Of a DNA stretch of 64,000 nucleotides, positions 51,666 through 60,852 are shown piece by piece. Made by a program: the position numbers and the translations under genes. The notes beneath the pieces were generated by a model. It did not search any database and had not been told where the DNA came from. It worked only from the letters and a program-made list of their open reading frames with translations. Origin of the DNA: Flavobacterium cutihirudinis (lineage in GTDB: Bacteria; Bacteroidota; Bacteroidia; Flavobacteriales; Flavobacteriaceae); NCBI RefSeq assembly GCF_003385895.1, contig NZ_QRDQ01000008.1:62001-126000 (forward strand), given 5' to 3'. The stretch's first letter is position 1. Every line of letters starts with the position of its first letter.

Positions 51666-52103
51666 TTATTTATATTGATCCGGCAATATTTTCACCGTAA
51701 ATAAAAATGCTTTCTTTTTATCGCTATAACTATAAATCAAAGTATAATCATTATCTCTAAAAACCTGAAGTCCTGGATTTGCTTTAGCTGTGCTTAAAAG
51801 ACTTTTTTCAATTTCTGCTTTTATAACATCAACCTCTGCCGTTTCTTTTTCAACATTCAACAAAGTTAGATTGTATTGAACAACTTCTTCTTCATGCAAA
51901 CTCACACTATCCAAACGAATTCCTTCCTGGATATTCAGCGGGCAGTTTTTATTATATTTCCCGACTAATTCTATTACTTCAGTATTTACTTCCTCTTTAT
52001 TTTCGGAAAGAAAGAACTGAAAATAAACAGCCAAAGCTATTGCAACTCCAATTACAAGTAATAGTAAAATATTTTGTTTTCTTTTAGTTTGCTTGTCTTG
52101 CAT
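51666..52103 (-). CDS. Small membrane-anchored protein of unknown function
   Basis: 145 residues. A basic start (MQDKQTKRKQN), one membrane span (about 12-31) and an extracytoplasmic domain of about 110 residues with alternating strands and helices (NCPLNIQEGIRLDSVS, YNLTLLNVEK, DYTLIYSYSDKKKAFLF). I do not recognise the family. It lies 27 bases after tdk on the same strand and is probably co-transcribed with it. Confidence 0.75.
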   Translation of the reverse strand: MQDKQTKRKQNILLLLVIGVAIALAVYFQFFLSENKEEVNTEVIELVGKYNKNCPLNIQEGIRLDSVSLHEEEVVQYNLTLLNVEKETAEVDVIKAEIEKSLLSTAKANPGLQVFRDNDYTLIYSYSDKKKAFLFTVKILPDQYK

Positions 52104-52130
52104 TTTGTAAAGCTTAAATGAATTTTGAAT

Positions 52131-52721
52131 CTATTTTTCCTGAATTTTCTTCATTGCATTAAAATATGCTGCACGGCTAAGCGGTTCATATTCTTCCGTT
52201 TCACCCAGCATTACCAATTTATCATTATCCGTTTTACGGAAACTATAATTAGCAAGGTTTCCTGTTCTGGTACAAACTGCATGCACTTTCGTCACATATT
52301 CGGCGGTAGCCATCAACCCAGGCATTGGCCCGAAAGGGTTTCCTTTAAAATCCATATCAAGACCTGCAACAATTACACGAATTCCCTGATTGGCTAAATC
52401 ATTACAAACTGTAATAATTTCATCATCAAAAAACTGCGCCTCGTCAATTCCGATAACATCGCAACCTTGCGCCAAAATCAAAATATTAGCAGCCGCCGGA
52501 ACTGGCGTTGAACGAATTTCATTGGCGTCGTGAGACACTACCATTTCGTCATGATAACGGGTATCAATAGCAGGTTTGAAGATTTCGACTCTCTGTTTGG
52601 CAAATTGTGCGCGTTTTAATCTGCGGATTAATTCCTCGGTCTTACCCGAAAACATTGATCCACAAATAACTTCAATCCAACCAAATTGTTCTTTGTGATT
52701 TACTGTATTTTCGAGAAACAT
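52131..52721 (-). CDS. tdk: Thymidine kinase (type II), zinc-site cysteines lost
   Basis: 196 residues from the ATG at 52721; the longer frame starts inside the -7 box at 52812 and is rejected. It phosphorylates thymidine in nucleotide salvage. [14 protein letters not shown] is the P loop, [11 protein letters not shown] the Walker B and catalytic region, and [10 protein letters not shown] the end of the lasso. Type II kinases usually bind zinc with two Cys pairs; here the first pair reads VCTRTG and the C-terminal pair is absent, leaving one of four cysteines. Confidence 0.92.
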   Translation of the reverse strand: MFLENTVNHKEQFGWIEVICGSMFSGKTEELIRRLKRAQFAKQRVEIFKPAIDTRYHDEMVVSHDANEIRSTPVPAAANILILAQGCDVIGIDEAQFFDDEIITVCNDLANQGIRVIVAGLDMDFKGNPFGPMPGLMATAEYVTKVHAVCTRTGNLANYSFRKTDNDKLVMLGETEEYEPLSRAAYFNAMKKIQEK

Positions 52722-52811
52722 TTTGTATTTTTCTACCTTTAAAGATGAATAGTTTTTATTACTTTGTACTGGTAATAAATCGACGTAAAAATGTGCTGTT
52801 TTACATTTTTT

Positions 52812-52819
52812 CAAAAGTA
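52812..52819 (-). promoter_or_regulatory. tdk promoter -7 box TACTTTTG
   Basis: Perfect TAnnTTTG on the minus strand; leader of about 85 bases to the ATG at 52721. Confidence 0.6.
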
Positions 52820-52956
52820 GAAAAATTTTATCAAATCGGAGATTTGGAAATGTTTATTAACAGAAATAAAAAAATATCTTTTGAATTTCTTTAAGATTAA
52901 AGACATTCAGACATCAAATACACTAAAATACCTTATTCACTATAATTTCAACAGTT

Positions 52957-53958
52957 ATGAAAAAAAAATTGGAAGCCGATTTAATCAGTATTGCACATCG
53001 AATTTTAAAGCTTAAAAACAAATCCGATATCAATCAATTGTATCTTGAAACGCAGAAATTATATGAGAAACTGGCTATTTTAAAATTTGTTGACGAAAAT
53101 TTCGACACCGTAAAACCAACAATAAGCCATAGTGAAATTACAGAAGAAATCGAAACCATTTTCAATAAAGAAGAAGAAACAGTTTCGATTTCAAAAGTAA
53201 CTGAAACACAAATTCCTGTTGAAGAAGTGAAAGCAGAACCAACACCAGAACCGGAAATTGTTGAAGAAATAATTGCAGAAGTTCCGGAAGAAACTACTCC
53301 GGAAACAACTGAAGAAACAATAGAAGAACCTGTTACTACAGAAACTACAGAAGAACCGGAAACTGAAACAGAGCAAGAAGTTGAAACAGCGGAAGAACCG
53401 AAAAAAGCTGTTGAAGAATTGTCTTTCACAACTGTAAGTGATTTCAATCCTATTCCTGATTTCAAACCAGCTTTCGAATTACAAACTGAAGAAATCAAAG
53501 AGATTGTTAAAGAAGAACCAAAAGCTGAAACCTCATCAAAACCTACAATTTTATTTGAAGATTTCGGCGTAAACTATGCTGATGCTCAGTTTGTAAAAGT
53601 AGATAGTTTTGAAGCGGTTCCTTCCACTCCTTTTCCATCACTTAATGAACCTCAAGAGACAATAATTGAAACTGCCGTTCTAGAAACACCAGCAGAACCA
53701 AAAGCCGTAACGCTAAACGAAAAACTGGCAAAAGGTTTTCATATTGATTTAAATGACCGAATTGCTTTTACTAAAAACCTTTTCGGAAACAATACAGAAG
53801 ATTACAGCCGTGTTTTAAATCAGTTACTGACTTTCGACAGTTACAGCGAAGCACATGAGTTTATTGAAAACATGGTGAAACCAGATTATAATAACTGGGA
53901 AGGAAAAGACGATTACGCGGAACGTTTTCTAGGAATTATTGAGAAGAAATTCTCTTAA
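52957..53958 (+). CDS. Acidic low-complexity protein with conserved-looking ends
   Basis: 333 residues. The first 55 are helical and basic (LEADLISIAHRILKLKNK, YLETQKLYEKLAILKFVDEN). Residues about 60-235 are a Glu/Thr/Pro/Val-rich, presumably disordered linker. The last 85 (LNEKLAKGFHIDLNDRIAF, LLTFDSYSEAHEFIENM, YAERFLGIIEKKF) look folded and helical. No signal peptide. I do not recognise a named domain. The ends-plus-linker layout suggests an adaptor bridging two partners. Located between tdk (divergent) and rsmI. Confidence 0.7.
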   Translation: MKKKLEADLISIAHRILKLKNKSDINQLYLETQKLYEKLAILKFVDENFDTVKPTISHSEITEEIETIFNKEEETVSISKVTETQIPVEEVKAEPTPEPEIVEEIIAEVPEETTPETTEETIEEPVTTETTEEPETETEQEVETAEEPKKAVEELSFTTVSDFNPIPDFKPAFELQTEEIKEIVKEEPKAETSSKPTILFEDFGVNYADAQFVKVDSFEAVPSTPFPSLNEPQETIIETAVLETPAEPKAVTLNEKLAKGFHIDLNDRIAFTKNLFGNNTEDYSRVLNQLLTFDSYSEAHEFIENMVKPDYNNWEGKDDYAERFLGIIEKKFS

Positions 53959-54071
53959 AAAAACAAAACACGAATTTCACGAATTGGCACAAATTTTTTC
54001 TTTGTGAAATTTTAGCACTTCAATCATTCGTGTTAATTCGTGCAATCTGTGTTTAAATATTAAACTAAATT

Positions 54072-54794
54072 ATGTCAAAATTATACATCGTTCCAACGCC
54101 AATTGGCAATCTTGAAGACATGACTTTCAGAGCCATTCGGGTTTTGAAAGAAGTTGATTTGATTTTGGCGGAAGATACCCGAACAAGCGGAAAACTCTTG
54201 AAGCATTTTGAAATTGGCACGCATATGCACAGCCATCACATGCACAATGAGCATAAAACCACCGAAAATTTAATTGCACGTTTGAAAGCCGGCGAAACCA
54301 TCGCTTTGATTTCAGATGCAGGAACTCCGGCGATTTCTGATCCCGGATTTCTATTGACCCGTGCTTGTGTCGAAAATAAAATCGAAGTTGAATGTCTTCC
54401 GGGCGCAACAGCTTTTGTTCCCGCGCTTGTAAACAGCGGACTACCAAATGACAAATTTGTTTTTGAAGGTTTTCTACCTGATAAAAAAGGACGTCAGACT
54501 CGATTTTTGGCTTTAGCCGAAGAAACCCGAACGATGATTTTATACGTTTCTCCACATAAACTCGTTAAAACTTTATCTGAATTTGTACAATATTTTGGAG
54601 AAGACCGACAAGTTTGTGTTTCGAGAGAATTATCGAAAATGCACGAAGAAAATGTACGCGGAACTGCAAAAGAAGTTTTAGCACATTTTGAAAAAACAGC
54701 ACCACGCGGCGAAATTGTCGTGGTCGTTGCGGGGAAAACAATAGAAAAAGAAGCTAAGAAAAGTAAGTATTCTAAGGACGAAGAAGAAAAGTAA
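54072..54794 (+). CDS. rsmI: 16S rRNA C1402 2'-O-methyltransferase
   Basis: 240 residues of the tetrapyrrole-methylase-like fold: LYIVPTPIGNLEDMTFRAIR, LILAEDTRTSGKLL, ALISDAGTPAISDPGFLL and FVFEGFLPDKKGRQ are all RsmI hallmarks. It methylates the ribose of C1402 in the ribosomal P site. The C-terminal helical domain is short compared with E. coli, ending in a Lys-rich tail. Confidence 0.94.
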   Translation: MSKLYIVPTPIGNLEDMTFRAIRVLKEVDLILAEDTRTSGKLLKHFEIGTHMHSHHMHNEHKTTENLIARLKAGETIALISDAGTPAISDPGFLLTRACVENKIEVECLPGATAFVPALVNSGLPNDKFVFEGFLPDKKGRQTRFLALAEETRTMILYVSPHKLVKTLSEFVQYFGEDRQVCVSRELSKMHEENVRGTAKEVLAHFEKTAPRGEIVVVVAGKTIEKEAKKSKYSKDEEEK

Positions 54795-54821
54795 ACCTCA
54801 TTTAGAAAACAATCCTAATTA

Positions 54822-55277
54822 ATGAAAAAAGTAATTTTACTAATTACCTGTATTATATTATCTAGTTGTAATAATTCAAAATATAGTTCAAACGAAGAAA
54901 AAGCTTTATTTGATAAAATTTCACAGCTCGAAAATGAGAATAAAAGCTTAAAAGATTCACTATCAAAAAATGAGCGTGATTTTTTGAATTCTCAAATATT
55001 AATCGGGGTTCCTGATGTCGAAACCATTAAAGTTGGAAAAAACAACAATATTGTCATGTTATTTCAAACATTCGATAAAAAATTACCTAAATATGAAATT
55101 TATAAGATTGAAGGGAAAAAAGAAATTAAAATTGGTGATAACAATCAAACAAGATTTAACTACAACTTTATCCCGAAATCAATAAACGATAACAAAATGC
55201 ATCTGTTAGTAAAAATACCTTATGAAGGAAAAATTATTACCATACAAAACTCAATGGTATTTAACATAAAAAAATAA
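54822..55277 (+). CDS. Small lipoprotein of unknown function
   Basis: 151 residues. Lipobox LSSC (Cys16), then an Asn/Ser-rich linker, a short coiled coil (ALFDKISQLENENKSLKDSL) and a C-terminal beta-rich domain (about 60-150; VETIKVGKNNNIVMLFQTF, NQTRFNYNFIP). No family recognised. It lies 27 bases after rsmI and 10 before the HopJ-like gene and has a noticeably more AT-rich codon use than its neighbours. Confidence 0.7.
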   Translation: MKKVILLITCIILSSCNNSKYSSNEEKALFDKISQLENENKSLKDSLSKNERDFLNSQILIGVPDVETIKVGKNNNIVMLFQTFDKKLPKYEIYKIEGKKEIKIGDNNQTRFNYNFIPKSINDNKMHLLVKIPYEGKIITIQNSMVFNIKK

Positions 55278-55287
55278 GATCAAAATC

Positions 55288-55632
55288 ATGAGCATTCAAG
55301 CCTTTTTAGAAAAAGTAAAACAAACACCAACACAAATCACATTTCCAGAAACTATTGCAGTAATCGAGGAAAATTACAATTTTACACCAACAGCTTTTCA
55401 AAACGGAACACAACGTAATGCAGCCGGAGAAAATTCAGGTTCTTGTAAATTATTTTCTTTCGCGAAATTACAAAACTTAAGTAAAGAAGAAACTTTGGCG
55501 TGTTTTGGAGCATTCTATTTTGAAGAAGTTTTAGGAGATCCAAATGGGACAAATCACCAAAATATTAGAAATTTCATCAACTTAGGTTGGGATGGAATTC
55601 AGTTTGAAGGAAATGCTTTAGAAGCAAAATAA
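55288..55632 (+). CDS. HopJ-like protein
   Basis: 114 residues. FLEKVKQTPTQITFPETIAV, YNFTPTAFQNG, NAAGENSGSCKLFSFAKL and CFGAFYFEEVLGDPNGTNHQ match the HopJ family. The family was named from a putative Pseudomonas syringae effector but is present in many free-living bacteria, so a housekeeping role is likely. No secretion signal or type III system is in the window. Confidence 0.82.
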   Translation: MSIQAFLEKVKQTPTQITFPETIAVIEENYNFTPTAFQNGTQRNAAGENSGSCKLFSFAKLQNLSKEETLACFGAFYFEEVLGDPNGTNHQNIRNFINLGWDGIQFEGNALEAK

Positions 55633-55722
55633 TACAAAATATATTCTGCCACAGATTAAAGCTGCATCTGCAACCCGAGCAATAGCGAACAGGCGAAGCA
55701 AATCTGCATGAGAAAAAATCAA

Positions 55723-55858
55723 ACACATAGAAACATAGATTTTTGTTTCTGAATAAAAGAAATTAGAAAGAAACCCGTTTCTAACACATAGAAAACTATG
55801 TGAATTTATGCAAGTGAAACGCCTTTTTAAGTTTCCAATGAGCTATGATTCTATGTGT
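55723..55858. repeat. Inverted-repeat element, ACACATAGAAACATAG ends (copy 2)
   Basis: Ends at 55723-55738 and 55843-55858 are complementary at 15 of 16 positions. The interior includes AAGTGAAACGCCTTTTTA and a secondary ACACATAGAAAACTATGTG hairpin. It occupies most of the 298-base gap before recJ; no gene is seen. Confidence 0.75.
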
Positions 55859-55930
55859 TTAAAAAAAATCACAATCAGATTAAACGATTTCAAAAATCAG
55901 AAGTCTAAAATCTAAAATCTAAAATCAACC

Positions 55931-57631
55931 ATGCGTTGGACATTAAAACCAAAACCTTCTGAAGATAAAATCAAACATTTAGCGAACGCCTTAAATGTAG
56001 AAGATTTTGTAGCAACACTTTTGATTCAGCGTGGCATTGAAACTTTTGAAGATGCCAAGAATTTCTTTCGCCCTTCATTAGAACATCTTCACGATCCATA
56101 TTTGATGAAAGATATGGACAAAGCCGTTGCGAGAATAGAACGCGCCATCGAAAATCAGGAAAACATTCTGGTTTTTGGCGATTATGATGTCGACGGAACA
56201 ACTGCGGTTTCTTTGGTTTCTTCTTATTTAAAATCACATTATCCAAATATTGCCACTTATATTCCGGATCGTTATGACGAAGGTTATGGAATTTCATATA
56301 AAGGAATCGATTATGCGGACGATAACGGAATTTCCTTAATCATTGCGCTCGATTGCGGTATCAAATCAATTGATCATATTGCTTACGCGAAAGCAAAAAA
56401 CATCGACTTTATTGTTTGCGATCACCACCGCCCTGGAGAATTTCTCCCGAATGCTATTGCGGTTTTGGATCCAAAAAGAGAAGACTGCCAATATCCGTAT
56501 GATGAATTATGTGGTTGTGGTGTTGGTTTTAAATTGATTCAGGCTTTAGGCCAAAATCGAAATGAAACGATTGAAGATTTGGTTCCGTATTTAGATTTGG
56601 TTGCCACAGCAATTGCAGCAGATATTGTTCCGATAACGGGAGAAAATCGTGTTCTGGCTTATTTCGGATTACAGGTAATTAATAGCGAACCAAGACCCGG
56701 AATTAAAGCTTTAGTTCATCAGGTAAAAAAGAAAGTGCTCGATATTACCGATGTTGTTTTCATTATTTCGCCAAGAATTAATGCCGCAGGAAGAATTAAA
56801 CACGGAAACCATGCTGTCGAATTATTAACCGAATTTGATTTTGAACAAGCACAACAATTTGCTTCAGAAATAGAACAATACAACGCAGACAGAAAAGATT
56901 TAGATAAAAAAATCACTAAAGAAGCTTTTCAGCAAATTCACGACAATAATGAAGTTGAGCGTTTCTCGACTGTTGTTTTTCAGGAAGACTGGCACAAGGG
57001 CGTTATCGGAATTGTAGCTTCAAGATTAATTGAAACCTATTATCGTCCGACTTTGGTTTTTACCAAAAGTGGAGATAAATATGCAGCTTCTGCACGTTCT
57101 GTAAAAGGTTTTGATGTTTATAATGCATTAGATGCCTGCGCAGAACATTTGGAGCAATTTGGAGGACATATGTATGCAGCCGGAATGACTTTAAAAGCTG
57201 AAAATTATTCTACTTTTAAAGAAGCTTTTGAAAAACAAGTTTCAGCTACCATTTTACCGGAAATGCGAACTCCGGAAATTGAAATTGATGCTGAAATTAA
57301 TTTCTCAGACATAACACCAAAACTCATTCGGATTTTAAAACAATTTGAGCCTTTTGGTCCGCAGAATATGACGCCTGTTTTTATGACTTCGGATGTAAAA
57401 GATACCGGTTATGCCAAAACTTTAGGTTCAGAAGATGAACATTTAAGACTCTTCGCAAAACAATCCAACTCGGAAGGAATCGCCGCAATTGGTTTTGGAC
57501 TCGGAAAAAAAATAGATATTACAAAAAATCAAAACACCTTTCAGCTCGCTTATACAATTGCTGAAAATGAGTGGAACGGAAACATTTCAACACAGCTTAT
57601 GCTGAAAGATATTAGAACAAATGACAGATAA
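55931..57631 (+). CDS. recJ: Single-stranded-DNA-specific exonuclease RecJ
   Basis: 566 residues. DHH-family motifs: VFGDYDVDGTTA, ALDCGIKS, CDHHRPGE and, further on, GGHMYAAGM of the DHHA1 domain, plus a C-terminal OB-fold (about 460-566). It is a 5' to 3' exonuclease in recombination and repair. It overlaps the following MFS gene by 11 bases, starting a three-gene overlapping operon. Confidence 0.94.
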   Translation: MRWTLKPKPSEDKIKHLANALNVEDFVATLLIQRGIETFEDAKNFFRPSLEHLHDPYLMKDMDKAVARIERAIENQENILVFGDYDVDGTTAVSLVSSYLKSHYPNIATYIPDRYDEGYGISYKGIDYADDNGISLIIALDCGIKSIDHIAYAKAKNIDFIVCDHHRPGEFLPNAIAVLDPKREDCQYPYDELCGCGVGFKLIQALGQNRNETIEDLVPYLDLVATAIAADIVPITGENRVLAYFGLQVINSEPRPGIKALVHQVKKKVLDITDVVFIISPRINAAGRIKHGNHAVELLTEFDFEQAQQFASEIEQYNADRKDLDKKITKEAFQQIHDNNEVERFSTVVFQEDWHKGVIGIVASRLIETYYRPTLVFTKSGDKYAASARSVKGFDVYNALDACAEHLEQFGGHMYAAGMTLKAENYSTFKEAFEKQVSATILPEMRTPEIEIDAEINFSDITPKLIRILKQFEPFGPQNMTPVFMTSDVKDTGYAKTLGSEDEHLRLFAKQSNSEGIAAIGFGLGKKIDITKNQNTFQLAYTIAENEWNGNISTQLMLKDIRTNDR

Positions 57632-58904
57632 ATCAAACAAGCCAGATCCGTATCAGGCACTTCGTTATAGAGAATTCAATGTATTTTTATTACTTCGTTT
57701 CTGTATGGTTTTTGCATGGGCAATGCAGTTTATTGTGATTGAGTGGGAAGTTTACAGTTTAACTAAAAATCCACTTTCGTTAGGAATTATTGGTTTAATG
57801 GAAGTTATTCCTGCAGTCTCGATGGCACTATTTGCAGGACATATTGTTGACCAAAGAGAGAAAAAAGGATTATTGGTAAAATGCATTCTAGGATTTTCAG
57901 TAATTAGTTTTGGATTGTTTTTATTGACTTGGCCAAAGATTGTCAGCGGATGGCCAACCAATTCAATCTTATATTCTATTTATTTTTTGGTTTTTCTTGG
58001 CGGAATAGTTAGAGCATTTTTAGGCCCGACTACTTTCTCTCTTCAATCGTTGATTATTCCAAAAAAAGTATATCCAAATGCTTCTACATGGAGCAGTTCG
58101 GTTTGGCAAATTGGAGCCGTTATGGGGCCTGCTCTTGCAGGTTTTTCAATTAACTGGATTGGCGTTCACTGGTCAATGTGCATGGTTTTTGGATTCTCGA
58201 TTCTCGCCTTAATTGCCTTATCACAAATCAGCAAAAAACCAATCGTAAATCCGAAGATTGGAGAATCAATAAAAGATAGTCTTACAGAAGGCTTGACTTT
58301 TGTCTTTAAAAATCAAATTGTTTTAGGCGCCTTATCCCTTGATATGATTGCTGTACTTTTTGGAGGTGCAGTTGCATTATTGCCCGTTTTTGCTCAGGAC
58401 ATTTTAAAAGTTGGTTCTGAAGGCTTTGGTATTTTAAGAGCCGCGCCGGCAGTTGGGTCTTTTATTACTATGATCATTTCTGCTTATGTGCCTTTATACA
58501 AAAATGCAGGAAAAAAACTTCTGGCGGCCATATTTGTTTTCGGATTATCTATCATCTTATTTGGTCTTTCTACTTATTTCTGGCTTTCTGTTTTCGCTTT
58601 ATTTTTGAGCGGATTGGCCGATGGAATTTCTGTTGTAATTCGCCAAACGATTTTACAGCTTAAAACTCCTGATCATATGCGTGGAAGAGTTGGATCAGTA
58701 AATTCAATTTTTGTTGGATCTTCTAATGAATTAGGTGCTTTTGAAAGTGGTGCAACAGCCAAATTAATGGGCGCTGTTACTTCGGTAGTTTTTGGAGGAA
58801 GTGTCACGCTTTTGACTGTTTTGGGTTTTGGCTTTATATCGCCAACCTTTAGAAATTTAGATCTTCAAAAAGATATGGACGATCATAGGAAAATAGAACA
58901 ATGA
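57621..58904 (+). CDS. Major facilitator superfamily transporter (EntS-like)
   Basis: 427 residues with 11 to 12 hydrophobic helices. The loop GHIVDQREKKGLLV after helix 2 is the MFS motif A equivalent. RQTILQLKTPDHMRGRVGSVN near 350 is characteristic of the EntS/DHA3 exporter group. Substrate unknown. Overlaps recJ by 11 bases and the hydrolase gene by 4. Confidence 0.87.
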   Translation: MTDKSNKPDPYQALRYREFNVFLLLRFCMVFAWAMQFIVIEWEVYSLTKNPLSLGIIGLMEVIPAVSMALFAGHIVDQREKKGLLVKCILGFSVISFGLFLLTWPKIVSGWPTNSILYSIYFLVFLGGIVRAFLGPTTFSLQSLIIPKKVYPNASTWSSSVWQIGAVMGPALAGFSINWIGVHWSMCMVFGFSILALIALSQISKKPIVNPKIGESIKDSLTEGLTFVFKNQIVLGALSLDMIAVLFGGAVALLPVFAQDILKVGSEGFGILRAAPAVGSFITMIISAYVPLYKNAGKKLLAAIFVFGLSIILFGLSTYFWLSVFALFLSGLADGISVVIRQTILQLKTPDHMRGRVGSVNSIFVGSSNELGAFESGATAKLMGAVTSVVFGGSVTLLTVLGFGFISPTFRNLDLQKDMDDHRKIEQ

Positions 58905-59815
58905 AAGCCTTTTTTCTTTCAATATTCCTCTCATTTTCGATTTTTGCAAATGGACAAAATCTTTATATCAAAGCCTACGGAAATAAAAAGGACAAACCAT
59001 TAATTTTCATTCACGGAGGACCAAGTGGAAATGCAACTTTATTTGAAGGAACAACAGCACAAAATCTAGCTAATCTTGGGTTTTATGTTATTGCTTATGA
59101 TCGAAGAGGTGAAGGGAGATCTGCAGATCCTGATGCGAAATTTACTTATGAAGAAGCTTTTCAGGATTTAAATTCCATTTATAAAACATATCATTTTAAA
59201 AAAGCCATTTTGCTCAGTCATAGTTTTGGCGGTTTAGTTGCTACACTTTACACCAATAAATATCCACAGAATGTTAGCGCGTTGGTTTTAGCTGGAGCAT
59301 TATTTTCTCAACAAGAGACTTACAATCATATTTTGGATACTTTAAAACAGAAATACAATACGGATTCTGAACAACTAAAGAAAATAAGTATTGTAGAAAA
59401 TCTAAGCAAAAGCTCAGCCGAATATAGAAAAGGATGTTTTGATCTTGCAGGGGAAAACGGCTTTTTTAAAATGCCAAATCCAACTTCGGATTCTAAAAGG
59501 TTATATGCGGATTATGAAGCGGGCGAATTTTTCAAAACTAATATTCGGAACAAAAATGCGCCCTTGCTTTTTTATCAAAATGAAAAACAAAACAATATAG
59601 ATACTCGACCAATTTTAAAACAGATCAAAGCTTTGGGTGTTCCTATTTTTGGAATTTATGGAAAACAGGATGGCATTTTTTCATCAGCACAAATTAAATC
59701 TTTGAAAGCTATAACTGGAGAAAAACACTTTACTTTTCTAGACAATTGTTCACATTATTTATTTGTAGACCAACAGGCAATATTTCTTTCTAACCTAAAA
59801 AATTGGTTGAAATAA
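58901..59815 (+). CDS. Exported alpha/beta hydrolase
   Basis: 304 residues with a signal peptide (about 1-19, FANGQ). FIHGGPSGNATLF is the oxyanion-loop HGGP motif, YDRRGEGRS follows, and SHSFGG holds the nucleophile serine. Probable acid and His are in GKQDGIF and DNCSHYLF. It resembles proline-iminopeptidase-like (S33) hydrolases and would act in the periplasm. Overlaps the MFS gene by 4 bases (ATGA), so it is translationally coupled. Confidence 0.85.
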   Translation: MKAFFLSIFLSFSIFANGQNLYIKAYGNKKDKPLIFIHGGPSGNATLFEGTTAQNLANLGFYVIAYDRRGEGRSADPDAKFTYEEAFQDLNSIYKTYHFKKAILLSHSFGGLVATLYTNKYPQNVSALVLAGALFSQQETYNHILDTLKQKYNTDSEQLKKISIVENLSKSSAEYRKGCFDLAGENGFFKMPNPTSDSKRLYADYEAGEFFKTNIRNKNAPLLFYQNEKQNNIDTRPILKQIKALGVPIFGIYGKQDGIFSSAQIKSLKAITGEKHFTFLDNCSHYLFVDQQAIFLSNLKNWLK

Positions 59816-59960
59816 TGTAGTTAGACACATTAAGAGATATTGGTGTATTAAAAAAGCGAACTTCTAGAAACCACACTAAACAATTAAAAATCAATTATTA
59901 ACAAGATTTTTTAGCTTTTTTTTATGCTTTATTTAGTCAAATATTAATACAAACAGTCTG

Positions 59961-59968
59961 TACCTTTG
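59961..59968 (+). promoter_or_regulatory. -7 box TACCTTTG
   Basis: Perfect TAnnTTTG, 20 bases before the first 118-aa paralogue. Confidence 0.6.
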
Positions 59969-59988
59969 TGGCCTAAAAAAAAATTGCC

Positions 59989-60345
59989 ATGAAAGACATT
60001 GAGCAAATTTACCGAAACGATTTTGGAATTTCATTTTATTGGAAAGAAGGCAACGAAATCATAGCAGATAAAATTCAGTTGCTTTTTAAACAAATGGGAT
60101 TTTATTTTTCAGTTCAGGAATTAAATGAATTTCACGATTTAATTGAAGACTGTGTTACAGACCAAAATGATTATGATACAAGCGGTGTGAAACGCGTCTT
60201 TGATAAATTTTTATTGAAAACACCTTATGTTGCAATAGATTTAGAAATATCACCGATTGAATTAAATTCCATAAAAGATTTGGTTGACGGTTCATTATTC
60301 CGACTTAATCTAAATGAATATATTTACGGTTCTGGCATGAACTAA
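59989..60345 (+). CDS. 118-aa protein, paralogue A (no Cys cluster)
   Basis: 118 residues, cytoplasmic, no named domain recognised. It has an N-terminal strand pair (NDFGISFYWKEGNEI), a helical middle (VQELNEFHDLIEDC) and C-terminal ELNSIKDLVDGSLF. By hand alignment about 66 of 118 residues are identical to the next gene with no gaps, so this is a tandem duplication. It has only one cysteine where the partner has six. Confidence 0.78.
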   Translation: MKDIEQIYRNDFGISFYWKEGNEIIADKIQLLFKQMGFYFSVQELNEFHDLIEDCVTDQNDYDTSGVKRVFDKFLLKTPYVAIDLEISPIELNSIKDLVDGSLFRLNLNEYIYGSGMN

Positions 60346-60467
60346 GACATTTCTAACTATCTCACCTAGAAAATCCCCGCTTTTACTTTAGCACAATGTG
60401 CTAGCTGAAAAAAGATTTTTTTAAAACTTTTATGATTTTTTTATTTAGAATTAATATAAATAATATT

Positions 60468-60475
60468 TATATTTG
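60468..60475 (+). promoter_or_regulatory. -7 box TATATTTG
   Basis: Perfect TAnnTTTG, 20 bases before paralogue B, the same distance as for paralogue A. The two copies are therefore separately transcribed. Confidence 0.6.
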
Positions 60476-60495
60476 TCTGAATAAAAGGATTTACG

Positions 60496-60852
60496 ATGAG
60501 AGAAATACAACAAATCTACCATAATAATTTTGGCATAGCATTTTACTGGAAACAAAATAACCAGACCATTCTGGACAAAGTACAATTGGTTTTTAAGGAA
60601 ACGGGATTTTATTTTACCATTTCTGAATTGAATATGTTTTGCGATTTGATTGAAGATAGTTTAATCGAAAACAATTGCTGCGAAGCTTGCGAATTAAAAT
60701 ATTCCTGTCACAAATTCTTATTAAAAACACCTTGTTCTTCTATAGATTTAGCGGTTAATATGACGGAATTAAAATCGATTAAAGATTTAGTTGAAGGATC
60801 GCTATTCAAAATCGAATTAGATGAATATGTTTACGGACCCGGAATGAATTAA
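60496..60852 (+). CDS. 118-aa protein, paralogue B (Cys-rich)
   Basis: 118 residues colinear with paralogue A. It has cysteines at 49, 61, 62, 65, 71 and 80, clustered as CCEACELKYSC, which could ligate a metal or iron-sulfur cluster or form disulfides. The flanking conserved segments (NFGIAFYWKQ, DLIEDS, KFLLKTPC, IKDLVEGSLF) match paralogue A. Family and function unknown. It ends tail to tail with lpxH, the stop codons overlapping. Confidence 0.78.
   Translation: MREIQQIYHNNFGIAFYWKQNNQTILDKVQLVFKETGFYFTISELNMFCDLIEDSLIENNCCEACELKYSCHKFLLKTPCSSIDLAVNMTELKSIKDLVEGSLFKIELDEYVYGPGMN

Noticed and set aside
52722..52814. N-terminal extension of thymidine kinase
   Set aside because: It starts within the predicted -7 box, and the 196-residue form has normal family length.
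53034..53498. Ser/Val-rich minus-strand frame opposite the acidic protein
   Set aside because: Produced by the Glu/Thr codon bias of the real gene; no promoter or domain.
55288..55632. HopJ as a type III effector
   Set aside because: No type III secretion genes or effector signal are present; the family is widespread in non-pathogens.
59989..60852. Paired 118-aa genes as a toxin-antitoxin module
   Set aside because: The two products are homologous to each other, have separate promoters and show no DNA-binding or toxin motif.
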